From Ramazzottius varieornatus (taxonomy: Eukaryota; Tardigrada; Eutardigrada; Parachela; Ramazzottiidae), in assembly GCA_001949185.1 (NCBI GenBank), contig BDGG01000002.1, positions 7,592,772 to 7,656,771 of the forward strand: DNA of 64,000 bases, given 5' to 3'. The notes beneath the pieces are model-generated. The model saw only the letters and a program-made list of their open reading frames with translations, was not told the origin of the DNA and did no database searches. Shown piece by piece: positions 55,001 through 64,000 of this stretch (its first letter is position 1; each line of letters opens with the position of its first letter). A program made the position numbers and the translations under genes.

Positions 55001-56650
55001 TCATGCCAAATGCGATCCTGCGGTCCGGCTTTTCGCAGCATGTTGAGGTACTCAAAGACCATTTGCACGATTTCGTCCGTGTGCTCTGCAAAGCACGTAA
55101 CATTACTGACCAGCATACGTGTGCAGTCAAGGGCAACGAAGTCTGACATACTCAAGCCTTCCTCAGTCAAGTCAGCGCCCAACATAAAGAACTGGAATCC
55201 CTCGGCACCTTCATCTTCTCCAGCATGAAGCGTATTGGACCATCCTGAAATGGCAAAGGATGAAGCTAAGTCGAAGACACAGGATATTATAGTGGTTTTA
55301 CCCTTTGCTTTCAAGGCGCTAAGAAGACTTCCGGGTCCCTCATGTCCCACCAGTCCACCCAAGTAACTTCCTGGTTTGGTGTGATAGTACTGATGAAGGT
55401 CTGGAATGGGCCATACGAGATTCAGCGAACGCACGTCCTTGACCGGAACCACTTTCAGCTGACACTGAAGATGTTCGGCCGAGAACGGTGGTTCTTTCCA
55501 GTGGGGAATCGTTACGTTGTAATTCGGCACTTCCGCAAACATGCCGAACACCATATTCGTCAAGACATCCAAATTCTCTACAACGACAAATATCGTTAAC
55601 TACTTTCCACGTCAAGAGTGTAGCACTGAATGGGGATCATTACCTTTTCCCAGAACGACCAGGGAGATGATGTTGGAAGAGTAATAAGTGTCGTGGAACT
55701 TTAACAGTTCGTCACGGACCGCGATGCCTTCTTTCTTGGGGTTGTTCCACAAGGTGTCTTTGCTACCAGTGCCGAACTTGTTGAAGTCATGTTTGGGGTT
55801 TCCGGTGACTCGGTTAATGTGGTCCAAGCGACGGCTATCGCTGGTCAAGTTGTTCTCGTGCTCAGAATTGACTGCGTTCACTTCGCGTTCCGTACCCGAC
55901 TGAGTCAGCAGCGGGCTAATGAAGAACTGGGCGAAGCGATCCAAACTAGGCTCCAGATAGTCTGTAAACCAACCAGCCATTACAATCCATTTTTGGTTAT
56001 GTTGGATCACAGAAGTAGCAAGATCAGGGCAGCGAAATGATAACTTACCGGCGGCAACATCGAAATGGTAGTTGGTATGTTCCTCGCAAGTATAGGCGTT
56101 ATACTGCCCGCCATGTTCCGAAACAAACTGGAAAAAGAATCACCGCGGACGTCAACAGCGTGAATAATCATCACCGTATAGAAATATATGAGTGAGTTAT
56201 GACGACGAGTCGGTGACGGTAGAAGGTGATGATGCATGAACGTTCAACGAAGCAGTAAACGCACCTTCTCGAAGGCGTTCTCTTCCGGGTACTTCTTCGT
56301 CCCAAGAAACAGCATATGCTCCAAGAAGTGAGCCAGTCCTTGAAGATGCCATGGATCCGACATGCATCCTGCAAGACGAAGATGCACGCAATCATTAACT
56401 ACACATATGTGCGCATTCATGCTCCAACCCTGACTTCCGGTCGAAGATCTACCCAAACATGCGTTACACCGTTACCTATATTCACATCCAAAGCGACGCC
56501 AGCCTTCTCGGTAGCAGGATCGGATATCACGATGGCCTTCAGATCGTTAGGCAGAACAAGACCGCGGTAAGAGCGATTGTCTTGAGGTGACTTGTGGATG
56601 TTATCCACAACAGCTTTGAAGCTGGTGGGAGAACGCTCGGCTTGAACCAT
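52043..56650 (-). CDS. IDE: Insulin-degrading enzyme (M16 insulysin)
   Basis: Zinc metalloprotease for insulin, amyloid and similar peptides. Many minus-strand exons: start 56650 ([20 protein letters not shown]), inverted zinc motif in [40 protein letters not shown], third ligand block [181 protein letters not shown]. The last exon (52412-52043) contains an acidic insertion ([18 protein letters not shown]) before [10 protein letters not shown]. No lesions were seen. An upstream exon ending at about 56759 may be 5' UTR. Confidence 0.93.
52524..52573. mobile_element. Palindromic MITE copy 17 (IDE intron)
   Basis: TTCAAGTGGCGCACGTTTCCG...AAAAGCGTGCGCCACGTGG. The element begins about 8 bases after the IDE donor GTAATATCC and fills most of the intron between the last two exons. 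Confidence 0.8.
53089..53138. mobile_element. Palindromic MITE copy 18 (IDE intron)
   Basis: CCAAGAGGCGCACGTGTTCGG, loop TGTTAATGGCTG (minus orientation), AAAATGTGCGCCAGTTGG, with outer arm GGAGCTCGGCAATGAGCTTG. Intron of about 190 bp. Confidence 0.8.
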
Positions 56651-57280
56651 GCTACAACAAAGAAAACAATAATTTCACTGAAGCTATATACGACCGGTGG
56701 TCATCCCAAGCTATCCAGCTCGGCTAACAGTTTGATTTGCATTAGTTGTCAGAGAAAGGTACCTGACTAGTCTTTGAGAAGAACGGAACGTTTGAGATGT
56801 TGATCGTGCTAAGCGGAGCCAAAACCGCATACCATACGAGTATCACAGATAGGAGCACCGGTCCCTTCGCCCGATGAATCCAGCAGACGCTATTCCAAGC
56901 CGCGTGCACAACGATAACTCCAACTCCTGGTAGCTCGAAAGCTTGAGAGCTGAGAATGACAAAGATGTTAAGAGTTCTAAGTTCCAAGCAAACGTCCGGT
57001 GTAAACTTCAAGGAAACACCGAAGTTCGAAACCAAAAATCTGTGAACTCACAGAAAAAACTAACACTGATAACGCAATTGCGAAAGACAGCACCAACACC
57101 TTGTGACTGGACGCAACCGGCTTCGCCCTCAACAACCAGAATTATCGCAGTTTACTCATCCATTTCAGTTACATGTAATTCACACAGTAATTGGACAGAG
57201 AATCCTTTTTGACAGGTTGTTGCTCACTTGTGCCTCTCTCGTTGCAGGTAACAGGTGCAGCGAAGCGGCTATAGGGTATA

Positions 57281-58585
57281 ATGGCGCTGAGAAGAGCAGA
57301 TTGTGTTTCCGCATGCGGCCGGCTCTACGGAATACCAAACTGTGGGAGCAGAACCGGGATTATGAGAGCCACTTCCGGTGGACAGAACGGAATCCAGTCA
57401 TTACTTCCTACGTTCTTTGGTGCCCGCTCCTTCATCAGTCCTGCGCCGCAGAGTACCAACACGCCACCTGAAGATGCTAGCATGGAAGTGTTCATTGATA
57501 ATCTCCATTTGAAGCACAAGATCCGGAGCGACACCAAGGCGAAGATCGACAGCAGGATGAGCGACGACCGAAGAGCTGCTGATGACCACCGCCTGGCGAA
57601 GCTGCAGAAGTCCCGAAATCCGTTCAAGAGTGTGGATACAAAGTCTGTTAGCGCTTTGTTTGTCAAAGAGGATGTAAGGCGCCGGCCATCTGTTCCAGTT
57701 AAGCCACAACGTCTAAAGAGCCCCGAGGAGGAATACCGAAAGTTGCAAGAATGGGACAAGGAAGGAGTGTCCCTGCCCGAAAAAGAACTCATGTACGCCG
57801 TCGGATTCTTCGCGACAGTGGGGCATGTCGAAGGTGTCCGACTAGTCCAGAAGCTTCTCAAGGAGCATCATGAAGACCTCTACCGAAGCGAAATACGGTT
57901 GGAGCATTACTTAGCCAATGCCCTGGCTAACGCCAAAGAATACTCCGCGTCCTGCGAGCTGTTCAAGCGCTTGTTCTACGACTATCCCGTCAAGAGGCAG
58001 AAGCTGTCCAACATGTTCAGGTTTACGATAGTGCGAGTGCTGAATGAATATCCGGCTATCGATACCTTACCGTTGATATACAATTTCGTTGAATTCGCCA
58101 TGAAGCTGAACGAATTCATGCCAGCTTTGCACTTCTGGCAAGCTCTCTTTCAGCACTCTTCTCCTGCGGCCAACACGGAAGCTAACCAGCTTCTGGAGCA
58201 GTATCACAGGTTGAAAAAGATGGTGCGTTTGAAGCTGGATAGTTTGATGATAAAGTCGCGAGAAGTGAAAGACACTACGTTTCTCTTCCGGCTCTTGACG
58301 CTGTTGGACAGTCTGGACCTACCGGAGAAGGACCTGAAGCATTTTACGGGATGTTTGTATGATGCAATTATGGATGTCTACTGCTCACACGAGGACCTTG
58401 TGGGCGCGAAGCAGCTGATTAAGCTTGCGGAAGACCGAGCAAAGATTTCGGGGAAGGTTTCCATGTGGCCGGATACGATGAAAAGATACGTGAAAGCTTC
58501 GGGTCTTGTGAAGGTCGCTGTAGCTACCGCTGATTGGCGCTCAGGAACTAACCCTGCAGAGCGTGTTGTTAAGTTCAAGTTTTGA
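57281..58585 (+). CDS. Mitochondrial helical-repeat protein (possibly PTCD2-like)
   Basis: Single uninterrupted frame of 434 codons, unusual among its many-intron neighbours. The N-terminus is rich in R, S and A with few acids (MALRRADCVSACGRLYGIPN ... FFGARSFISPAPQ), consistent with a mitochondrial presequence. The body is all-helical in character with pentatricopeptide-like pairs: LPEKELMYAVGFFATVGHVE, SEIRLEHYLANALANAKEYS, ASCELFKRLFYDYP, MKLNEFMPALHFWQALFQHS, FTGCLYDAIMDVYCSHEDLV, GAKQLIKLAEDRAK. This architecture resembles PTCD2 or MRPS27-type organelle RNA-processing or ribosomal proteins, but I cannot decide. It is head-to-head with IDE. Confidence 0.6.
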   Translation: MALRRADCVSACGRLYGIPNCGSRTGIMRATSGGQNGIQSLLPTFFGARSFISPAPQSTNTPPEDASMEVFIDNLHLKHKIRSDTKAKIDSRMSDDRRAADDHRLAKLQKSRNPFKSVDTKSVSALFVKEDVRRRPSVPVKPQRLKSPEEEYRKLQEWDKEGVSLPEKELMYAVGFFATVGHVEGVRLVQKLLKEHHEDLYRSEIRLEHYLANALANAKEYSASCELFKRLFYDYPVKRQKLSNMFRFTIVRVLNEYPAIDTLPLIYNFVEFAMKLNEFMPALHFWQALFQHSSPAANTEANQLLEQYHRLKKMVRLKLDSLMIKSREVKDTTFLFRLLTLLDSLDLPEKDLKHFTGCLYDAIMDVYCSHEDLVGAKQLIKLAEDRAKISGKVSMWPDTMKRYVKASGLVKVAVATADWRSGTNPAERVVKFKF

Positions 58586-58914
58586 ATGGTGAAATAGTTA
58601 CGCGTCATTTGATTCGAGATCGTATGTTTATTACGGTATCAGGCACTGCCGGTATCATCTTCGTTCGGTAAATTTGATGAATGCAAGGACATCACTTCTC
58701 AAATCGCAGAAGAAAACAGAAAAGCGTTTTGGCGACCTGTAACCGACTAACAACAGTCGACGAAAGGTACAGTGTCATCAAAGAACTTTCCGAACCAGCT
58801 TGTTCAGAAATACACTTTATAGTCATACATACATCGTGAAGAGTACTTTAAAGTTCCGATCATTTACACCGTGGGCCATACATAGTGTATACCTGTATGG
58901 CTACGGTACAAATT
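58586..58914. other. Convergent intergenic region
   Basis: Between the helical-repeat gene and the minus-strand exon that follows. Nothing recognised. Confidence 0.5.
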
Positions 58915-59115
58915 CTAGCAAGTTGTCCGAGAAGATCGGAACTTGAAGTATTTTTTGAAAGCTGACGGCTCTTTATGAAGAACGCCCAGTCTTTCGCTTC
59001 TCCACATCTTTCTCCTAACCTGCAGTCTTCCGAAAACTACGTCCCCCGCACTCAGCTTCTCTTCATCTTCTCCGTTCTCCTCATCCACCTTCCCCAGTTT
59101 TCTCTTCTTCCTTGC
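58915..59115 (-). CDS. Terminal exon of unknown gene
   Basis: After a TTTTTACAG acceptor the minus strand reads ARKKRKLGKVDEENGEDEEK, LSAGDVVFGRLQVRRKMWRS, RLGVLHKEPSAFKKYFKFRS and a stop at 58915-58917. Charged composition and a clean acceptor suggest a real last exon. A Cys-rich acidic minus frame (CGKCERCREKYAEEDGEEEE) near 59350-59440 might be an upstream exon. Family unknown. Confidence 0.4.
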   Translation of the reverse strand, partial: ARKKRKLGKVDEENGEDEEKLSAGDVVFGRLQVRRKMWRSERLGVLHKEPSAFKKYFKFRSSRTTC

Positions 59116-59707
59116 CTGTAAAAACGATCAAAGCAAAGGAAACCTTTCCCCAGCGATCCTCCATTCGGCGTAAAGCTACCGTTCCAACACGATCATGCAC
59201 CAAACCATCCCCATCACTAGTCACTGGTTCCAACAAGGCTTCAGACCAGGTGGTCTTTCAGAATTGTAGCTTTGTATGTACATCACCCCGAAATGATTGT
59301 CAAAGTGGTACGCAGCTACGCAGAGCTCCAGAAAACGGCGCGATGTCTCTAAACCTGTTTTCGTATCGACGATTCTTCTCCTCCTCCTCCCCGTCTTCTT
59401 CTGCATATTTTTCGCGACAGCGCTCACATTTGCCGCAGCCACATTCCACATACTACTTACTCTTCAACGATCCCTTGTTCGGTTGCTGCTCAGAAAATCT
59501 TCACTTAGAAGAAAAACCCCAACTTCGTCAACTCAAGCGCCGACAGAGAAGATCCACTGCTTTCCGTCGCCCACCCCATCCTGCAACGACAGCTCGATTA
59601 TCAGAGAGATAGTCCACAAGCAGTCAAGATGCGAAGTGCAGTGGATATCACCGCATCGGGTGTTTCATAGCAGAAGCCGACAAACAAAACGTGCAAGATC
59701 GTCGTCA

Positions 59708-59758
59708 TAAGCGGCGCACTTCTCGCTGAAACGTGCGACTGTGAACGTGCGTCGCTTC
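59708..59758. mobile_element. Palindromic MITE copy 19 (location uncertain)
   Basis: AAGCGGCGCACTTCTCGCTG...GTGAACGTGCGTCGCTTCG with left arm GAAGCCGACAAACAAAACG. It may be intergenic, or in an intron of the unknown minus-strand gene. Confidence 0.7.
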
Positions 59759-60771
59759 GCAACAAGTCCTAATTCAGGCTTAGCCTGGAAAATCCAAACA
59801 AAAGTTAAAAGTGTAGACCATACTGCGCTATTCTTATTTCGGGCTCATAAGTAGGTTAACACTTATTCATTCACTCATAATCCTCAAAGATGTGTTTTAA
59901 AAGTATGTTTTCCAGCTTTAAATTCCGTCATAGGTGCGTGACGGAGTTACAGAGCAAGAAACAGTTCGACATTAGTGTAGTGGTCGCAATGGCACCCGGA
60001 ACTTGGTAAAGTTGGCAAACATGACAGACTAAGACTTAGTAAGGCGTGGGACTTGAAATCAGAAACGGATTTACAAATCGACGAGCTGACTTTGGGACAA
60101 ACGGTAAGCATCAATCCGGAGCTAACCCTATTGTCTGTAATGCTACCGTCGGGGAAATCTGATATCAGAAGCTTAGAGTATGTAGCAAATCTCGAGAATG
60201 CACGGCCAGCAAGCAATCACATGGCTTTCGCCTTACTACTTAGTTACGCTCACCAATCTGAGCAGGTGCTTCAGCAAGTTGGGATGGTGTCATCAGAGGT
60301 AAGCGGATGTGTAGAAGGCCGCTCCAAGAGCAACGCGAAGGTCGTTACAGGTCTTTCTCTTCTGGCTGGCCATGGTTTCTGTCGTTTTTACCGCCGCCCA
60401 TTTGCCAAACAGCACAATTACTGTCTAAGAAAACAGAAAACGCGTGATTTATTTATACTTTCATCTTTCGCGTAGTTTCGGTCGGAATATTAATTCAATA
60501 CTAGTCTTGAAGCAATTGAAATGTCGACGTACCGGCGAGCTGCGATGTTAATCCCTATCTCATCCGATGCTTCGATCTTCAGTTCGGCCCTCTACGGAAT
60601 TTCCGCCAGCAATGCCCTGTCAATAACGATGAACGAGGGACTAGAGACGACTTGTAGAGTCTTTTCGCCCACCATATCCATTGCTAGTCGACTAATCTCC
60701 GGTTCATCCAAAGCCCGAGCCTGCAGAGTACCAACAATACAAATAAGAATTCGAACGCAGACAGAAGCTGA
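59759..60771. other. No supported gene
   Basis: Open frames (for example 60053-60475 plus) lack recognisable motifs or splice support. Confidence 0.4.
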
Positions 60772-60956
60772 TCAGGTTCTGTAGTACTTCGGTCGGATAC
60801 TTATTCGGCGTTCCTTTAGATAGCACTGTGTCACTAGCATAACCATGTCCATGTCACCATTTACTCGCCAGCCCTTGTCCCACAAAGGATTGGCCAGTTC
60901 AGGGATGCCGTACTGTAGAGCGCATTCCGTCCACAGTTTCTCCATCCCTTTCAAAA
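60772..60956 (-). CDS. Terminal exon of unknown gene
   Basis: After acceptor TACATTTCAG the minus strand reads VLKGMEKLWTECALQYGIPE, LANPLWDKGWRVNGDMDMVM and LVTQCYLKERRISIRPKYYR, then stop. Trp/Met-rich, protein-like composition. Upstream, near 61150-60990, an exon-like stretch (QQPYFHHEESGPGMARRTRK, GEYLLKNMPVPSDVHFSFE) is open in a different frame. I do not recognise a family. Confidence 0.35.
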
Positions 60957-60989
60957 CTGAAATGTACATCCGACGGCACCGGCATGTTC

Positions 60990-62129
60990 TTCAGTAGGTA
61001 TTCTCCGCGCTTCCGCCACTTTCTTGTTCGTCTTGCCATCCCCGGTCCACTTTCCTCATGATGAAAGTAAGGCTGTTGATCCTTTGGGGAGACGCGCGGA
61101 ATGGGGGAGTGTCCCGTCTGGGGGGCTCCAGTTGACTATTCATTTGCAGGTCAAGACTTAACCATTTGCGGTTCTTGCAGAGCACCCGATATCATTGATG
61201 TTGTGCAGATGGTCAACCCAAGGACGAATACAACTCAAGTCCTAGCGCTGGTCTTTCGACCCAGAATCCGGAATTCCGAACGGAGGTTCAGTTGTAGGGA
61301 TTATTCAGGTGCGTATACTCCGAGTTTGGACCTGAGTCGAGAACCGCGCATCAAGATTTGAATCAAAGCTCCACCTTAGCCGCATTGGGACTGGTCGGAC
61401 GCCGTTAAGCTGCCATCTTCAGCGGCTACCGCAACTTGAACACGGCCCTACAGAAATAAAATCGCAAACTCGTTGTTGGCAACTTGGCACTGTTAGTAAA
61501 ATTTCGTTCCTGACTTCCGGTTCCGTCTCGATCACTTCGATGAAGTTCGATCTCACAATATCTCGATCGCCAACGGAGATATCTTCCTTTCGTTTTTGGG
61601 ATCTAAGTTCTTCTTACTTATGTGGAAACGTGGTGGCTTTTGCAGCTGGCTCTGCTGTGTTGTCGCCCGTAAATTCTTGCCCGCAGACGACAGGCTGATG
61701 GGACGGATGGGAGTTAACTGAGTTGTTCTGCTGCACGGATTAATCATCGATCGCAATCACGGCTGCCCTTATCATATCTTCACCCACTGGCATTACTGCT
61801 GACGGAAACGTTTGTAGGATTGTATAACCACATCGAAGCTCCCATCATGTTGGTACAAAGCCTCCGTTTGTTCTCCTTGAGAACGGGAACGAGTTACGAC
61901 GCGACTTACACTATGTGAGAGGCCGATAAGAAGCGCTGTTTTATTAGGTAATGCTCATTTGCTTTTCTTGCTGAACGTGTTGCCATCGGTGGTGGAAACT
62001 TGCTGACACGTATTTTGTTTCGTCTTCAGATGAGTGCAGTGTTGCTGAGAAAGCTAATGAAAACTAATTAACCTGCGAGCCATCTGACATCTGTTGTCTC
62101 AGAGTGGGGCAATTAGCACCGCTTCAATC
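60990..62129. other. Uncertain region before SNX27
   Basis: Mixed short frames on both strands, none convincing beyond the possible exon near 60990-61150. No repeats of the MITE family. Confidence 0.4.
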
Positions 62130-64000
62130 ATGGTCATTATCGATTCGGGAGCGCACAACAAGCTGTCGACGAAGCGCAGCTCCAACATCCACTTTTCCCC
62201 GAGCCAACCCTCACCTGCCTTCGACAACTCGTCACCTGAACCGGAAAGCACTGTTGGCAGTATGTCCTCAAGATCACAAGAACCTCACACTATCCTGATT
62301 CGGAAGTCTGAGACGGGATTCGGGTTCAATGTTCGCGGACAAGTTGGCGAAGGCGGACCGATGAAGAGCATTAACGGTAAGCTAGCTCAGATTATGCTAA
62401 TATTCATACGAGGACAGAATCAGATCGTTGTCTCAAGTGGCGCACAGTTCCATTGTTATTGACCAAAAGTGTGCGGCACTTTGGAAAACAATCTGGCTGG
62501 AATTTTTTTCGCCCACGCGACTATCAAGTGATCACACGGAGTCTTCCCGCAGGGGAGTTGTACGCACCGTTGCAGCATGTAAGTGCAGTGCTGGAAGATG
62601 GGGCTGCGGAACGAGCAGGGCTTCATAAAGGAGACAGAATCTTGGAGGTGAATGGGATCAGTGTGGAAGGTGTCACTCATAAGCAGGTAGTCGACTTGAT
62701 ACGCTCCGGTGGACACACGTTATCCTTGACCGTGATATCGGTTACTCAAGAAGACGCCGAACGCCTCGAGCCACAAGAAGAGTCAACGAACCTTACCGTT
62801 GATTATACAGGTAAATCAGAAACTCATCTGCCAGTTTATGAACTTTGCAAGCCATGTACCGTGAAATGTGAATATCATCATTCATCAAAGAACGTTCATT
62901 TCCAATCGACGATGCGTAATTTCGCGGTCACGTGATGACGTTGAAAAGTACTTTTACCGGCTTCCGAATAGACAGGAGTTCGGTAAACAGACTCGATCAG
63001 ACCGTTTTCCCAAGTGGTGCATGCAGCCGGTGATATTGGCTGAAAGCGTGCGCCACTTGAGAAAACGATCTGGTCGAGTTTACCTACTGAGCTTCCCGCC
63101 GACTCTGGATTTATTGTTCGAGTGTTTTGTCTAGAACGTCGCTCACTGCCGATCAGCATTCCTGAATACAAGACAATCCAGAATCCTAGAACCGGTGAGA
63201 AGTTCACCGTGTTCTGCATACACATGGCCGGACGCCATCTTTGCTCGCGAAGGTATAAGCAGTTTGACGAGCTGCAGAACTCGTTGAAGCGCGAGTTCCA
63301 AGACTTCACATTCCCAAAGTTCCCGGCGAAATGGCCCTTCTCGCTGTCTGAACAACAAACAGACTCTCGCAGGAGGAAGCTGGAACAGTGGCTAGAGCGA
63401 ATATGCTCAGTCCGAGCCATCGCTGACTCGGAAATCGTACAGGACTTCCTCAACAGCGCAGACACTTTATCAAACTCAGACTCACTTTCCGATGTTGAAA
63501 TCAAAATCTTGCTTCCTGATAAACTAACAATCACACTGAACATTGACAAACAGTTACATACGCCAGTGGTGTACAAAATGTGCGCGGAACGAATTTCTTT
63601 CCCTAAAGACCTCCTCCCATACTTCGCGCTGTTCGAACTAGTCGAGTATTCCTTCGAAAGGAAACTGCGCGACGATGAACGTCCACACGACATTTACATT
63701 CACAACTACACAACAGCCACCAATACCTGCATAACATTCGGGCGATGGTTGTTCTCTCCCAGAAGAGAACTGGAACTAACGAAGCGCTATGACATCATCG
63801 CGAGGTATTTCTTCCATCAAGCGGTGGATGAAGTCAACCGTGGGCATATCCAAGCTGGTAACTGTCTTCATGAACTGAAGGCACTGCAGGATGACTCGAG
63901 AAGATCGGAATACCTTCAGATGTGTCGTACCCTACCAGGATATGCCCAGTGTTCTTTTCCGCCTTGCCCAAGTGACGCGCGGAAACCACGACAACTTCTT
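62130..64000 (+). CDS. SNX27: Sorting nexin 27 (partial, runs off right edge)
   Basis: Retromer-associated endosomal cargo adaptor. Exon 1 (62130-62376): start [18 protein letters not shown], then the PDZ beginning [20 protein letters not shown]. Exon 2 (62553-62810): [40 protein letters not shown], end of PDZ. Exon 3 (63135 on): PX domain [60 protein letters not shown], then the FERM-like module [57 protein letters not shown], ending at [11 protein letters not shown]. No lesions. An earlier in-frame TTG at 62094 follows an acceptor-like CTCAG, so an upstream exon is possible. MITEs lie in both introns. Confidence 0.93.
62433..62482. mobile_element. Palindromic MITE copy 20 (SNX27 intron 1)
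   Basis: CTCAAGTGGCGCACAGTTCC, loop TTGTTATTGACC (minus orientation), AAAAGTGTGCGGCACTTTGG. Intron of 176 bp. Confidence 0.8.
63011..63059. mobile_element. Palindromic MITE copy 21 (SNX27 intron 2)
   Basis: CAAGTGGTGCATGCAGCCGG, loop GATATTGGCTGA, AAGCGTGCGCCACTTGAG, with arms GACTCGATCAGACCGTTTTC and GAAAACGATCTGGTCGAGT pairing over about 17 bp. Intron of 324 bp. Confidence 0.85.

Noticed and set aside
55090..55160. Extra IDE residues between EEGLS and the HTDEIV block
   Set aside because: The sequence reads through, but it is bounded by GTATGT and TTTGCAG and absent from the family, so it is best taken as an intron of about 65 bp.
52043..56650. Nardilysin instead of insulin-degrading enzyme
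   Set aside because: The acidic segment is at the C-terminus, not before the catalytic domain, and the block order ([16 protein letters not shown]) matches insulysin closely.
62094..62129. SNX27 start at 62094
   Set aside because: That codon is TTG preceded by an acceptor-like CTCAG; the first ATG in frame is 62130.
63966..64000. CCAAGTGACGCGCGGAAACC at the window end resembles the MITE core
   Set aside because: It is in frame with SNX27 and encodes [10 protein letters not shown], matching the conserved C.CDSRRKGH region of the family, so it is coding sequence.

Overview
The window is nuclear DNA of a compact, gene-dense animal genome. Genes have many short GT-AG introns (often 45-80 bp). 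A corazonin-type neuropeptide precursor (QQYQYSRGWTP-GKR) points to an ecdysozoan. With mid-range base composition, short introns and tight packing, a tardigrade is my best guess; this is inference, not proof. I recognised no tRNA, rRNA or CRISPR array.

Left part (1-13 kb): the 5' end of a lateral signaling target protein 2 (Lst2/ZFYVE28) gene; a 457-bp hAT-type MITE with a perfect 8-bp target duplication; a core histone quartet as two divergent pairs (H2A-/H2B+ and H3-/H4+), every gene with an intron; the tiny ATP synthase epsilon gene between the pairs; N-acetylglucosamine kinase; and a sphingosine-1-phosphate phosphatase.

Middle (13-39.6 kb): a TAF1B-like gene with an in-frame stop, the corazonin-type precursor, tropomodulin, aldose 1-epimerase, a large secreted cadherin-like protein with about 20 NLVATPAP repeats, a U1A/U2B''-type splicing factor, ORC5, two foldback elements beside a 50-N assembly gap, two TMEM121-like membrane proteins (one with a nonsense codon) and a secreted LRR protein between them.

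Right part (40-64 kb): the most striking locus. From 41.5 to 52 kb lie intron-bearing relatives of UreD (+), a plant/fungal-style fused urease (-), a possible UreF fragment (+) and UreG (+). Each of the three recognisable genes carries disabling lesions: a stop and a 7-bp duplication in UreD, a frameshift and missing conserved blocks in urease, and a TGA in UreG. It looks like a clustered urease pathway decaying as a unit, in a neighbourhood of otherwise intact animal genes. Beyond it are insulin-degrading enzyme with an unusual acidic C-terminal insertion, an intronless mitochondrial helical-repeat protein, poorly understood exons at 58.9-61 kb, and most of SNX27 running off the right edge.

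A family of about 130-bp near-palindromic elements occurs 21 times. Nineteen copies sit inside introns, and introns that carry one are about 170-320 bp long, against 45-80 bp for many of the others. The central core (AAGTGGCGCAC ... GTGCGCCACTT) is better conserved than the ends.
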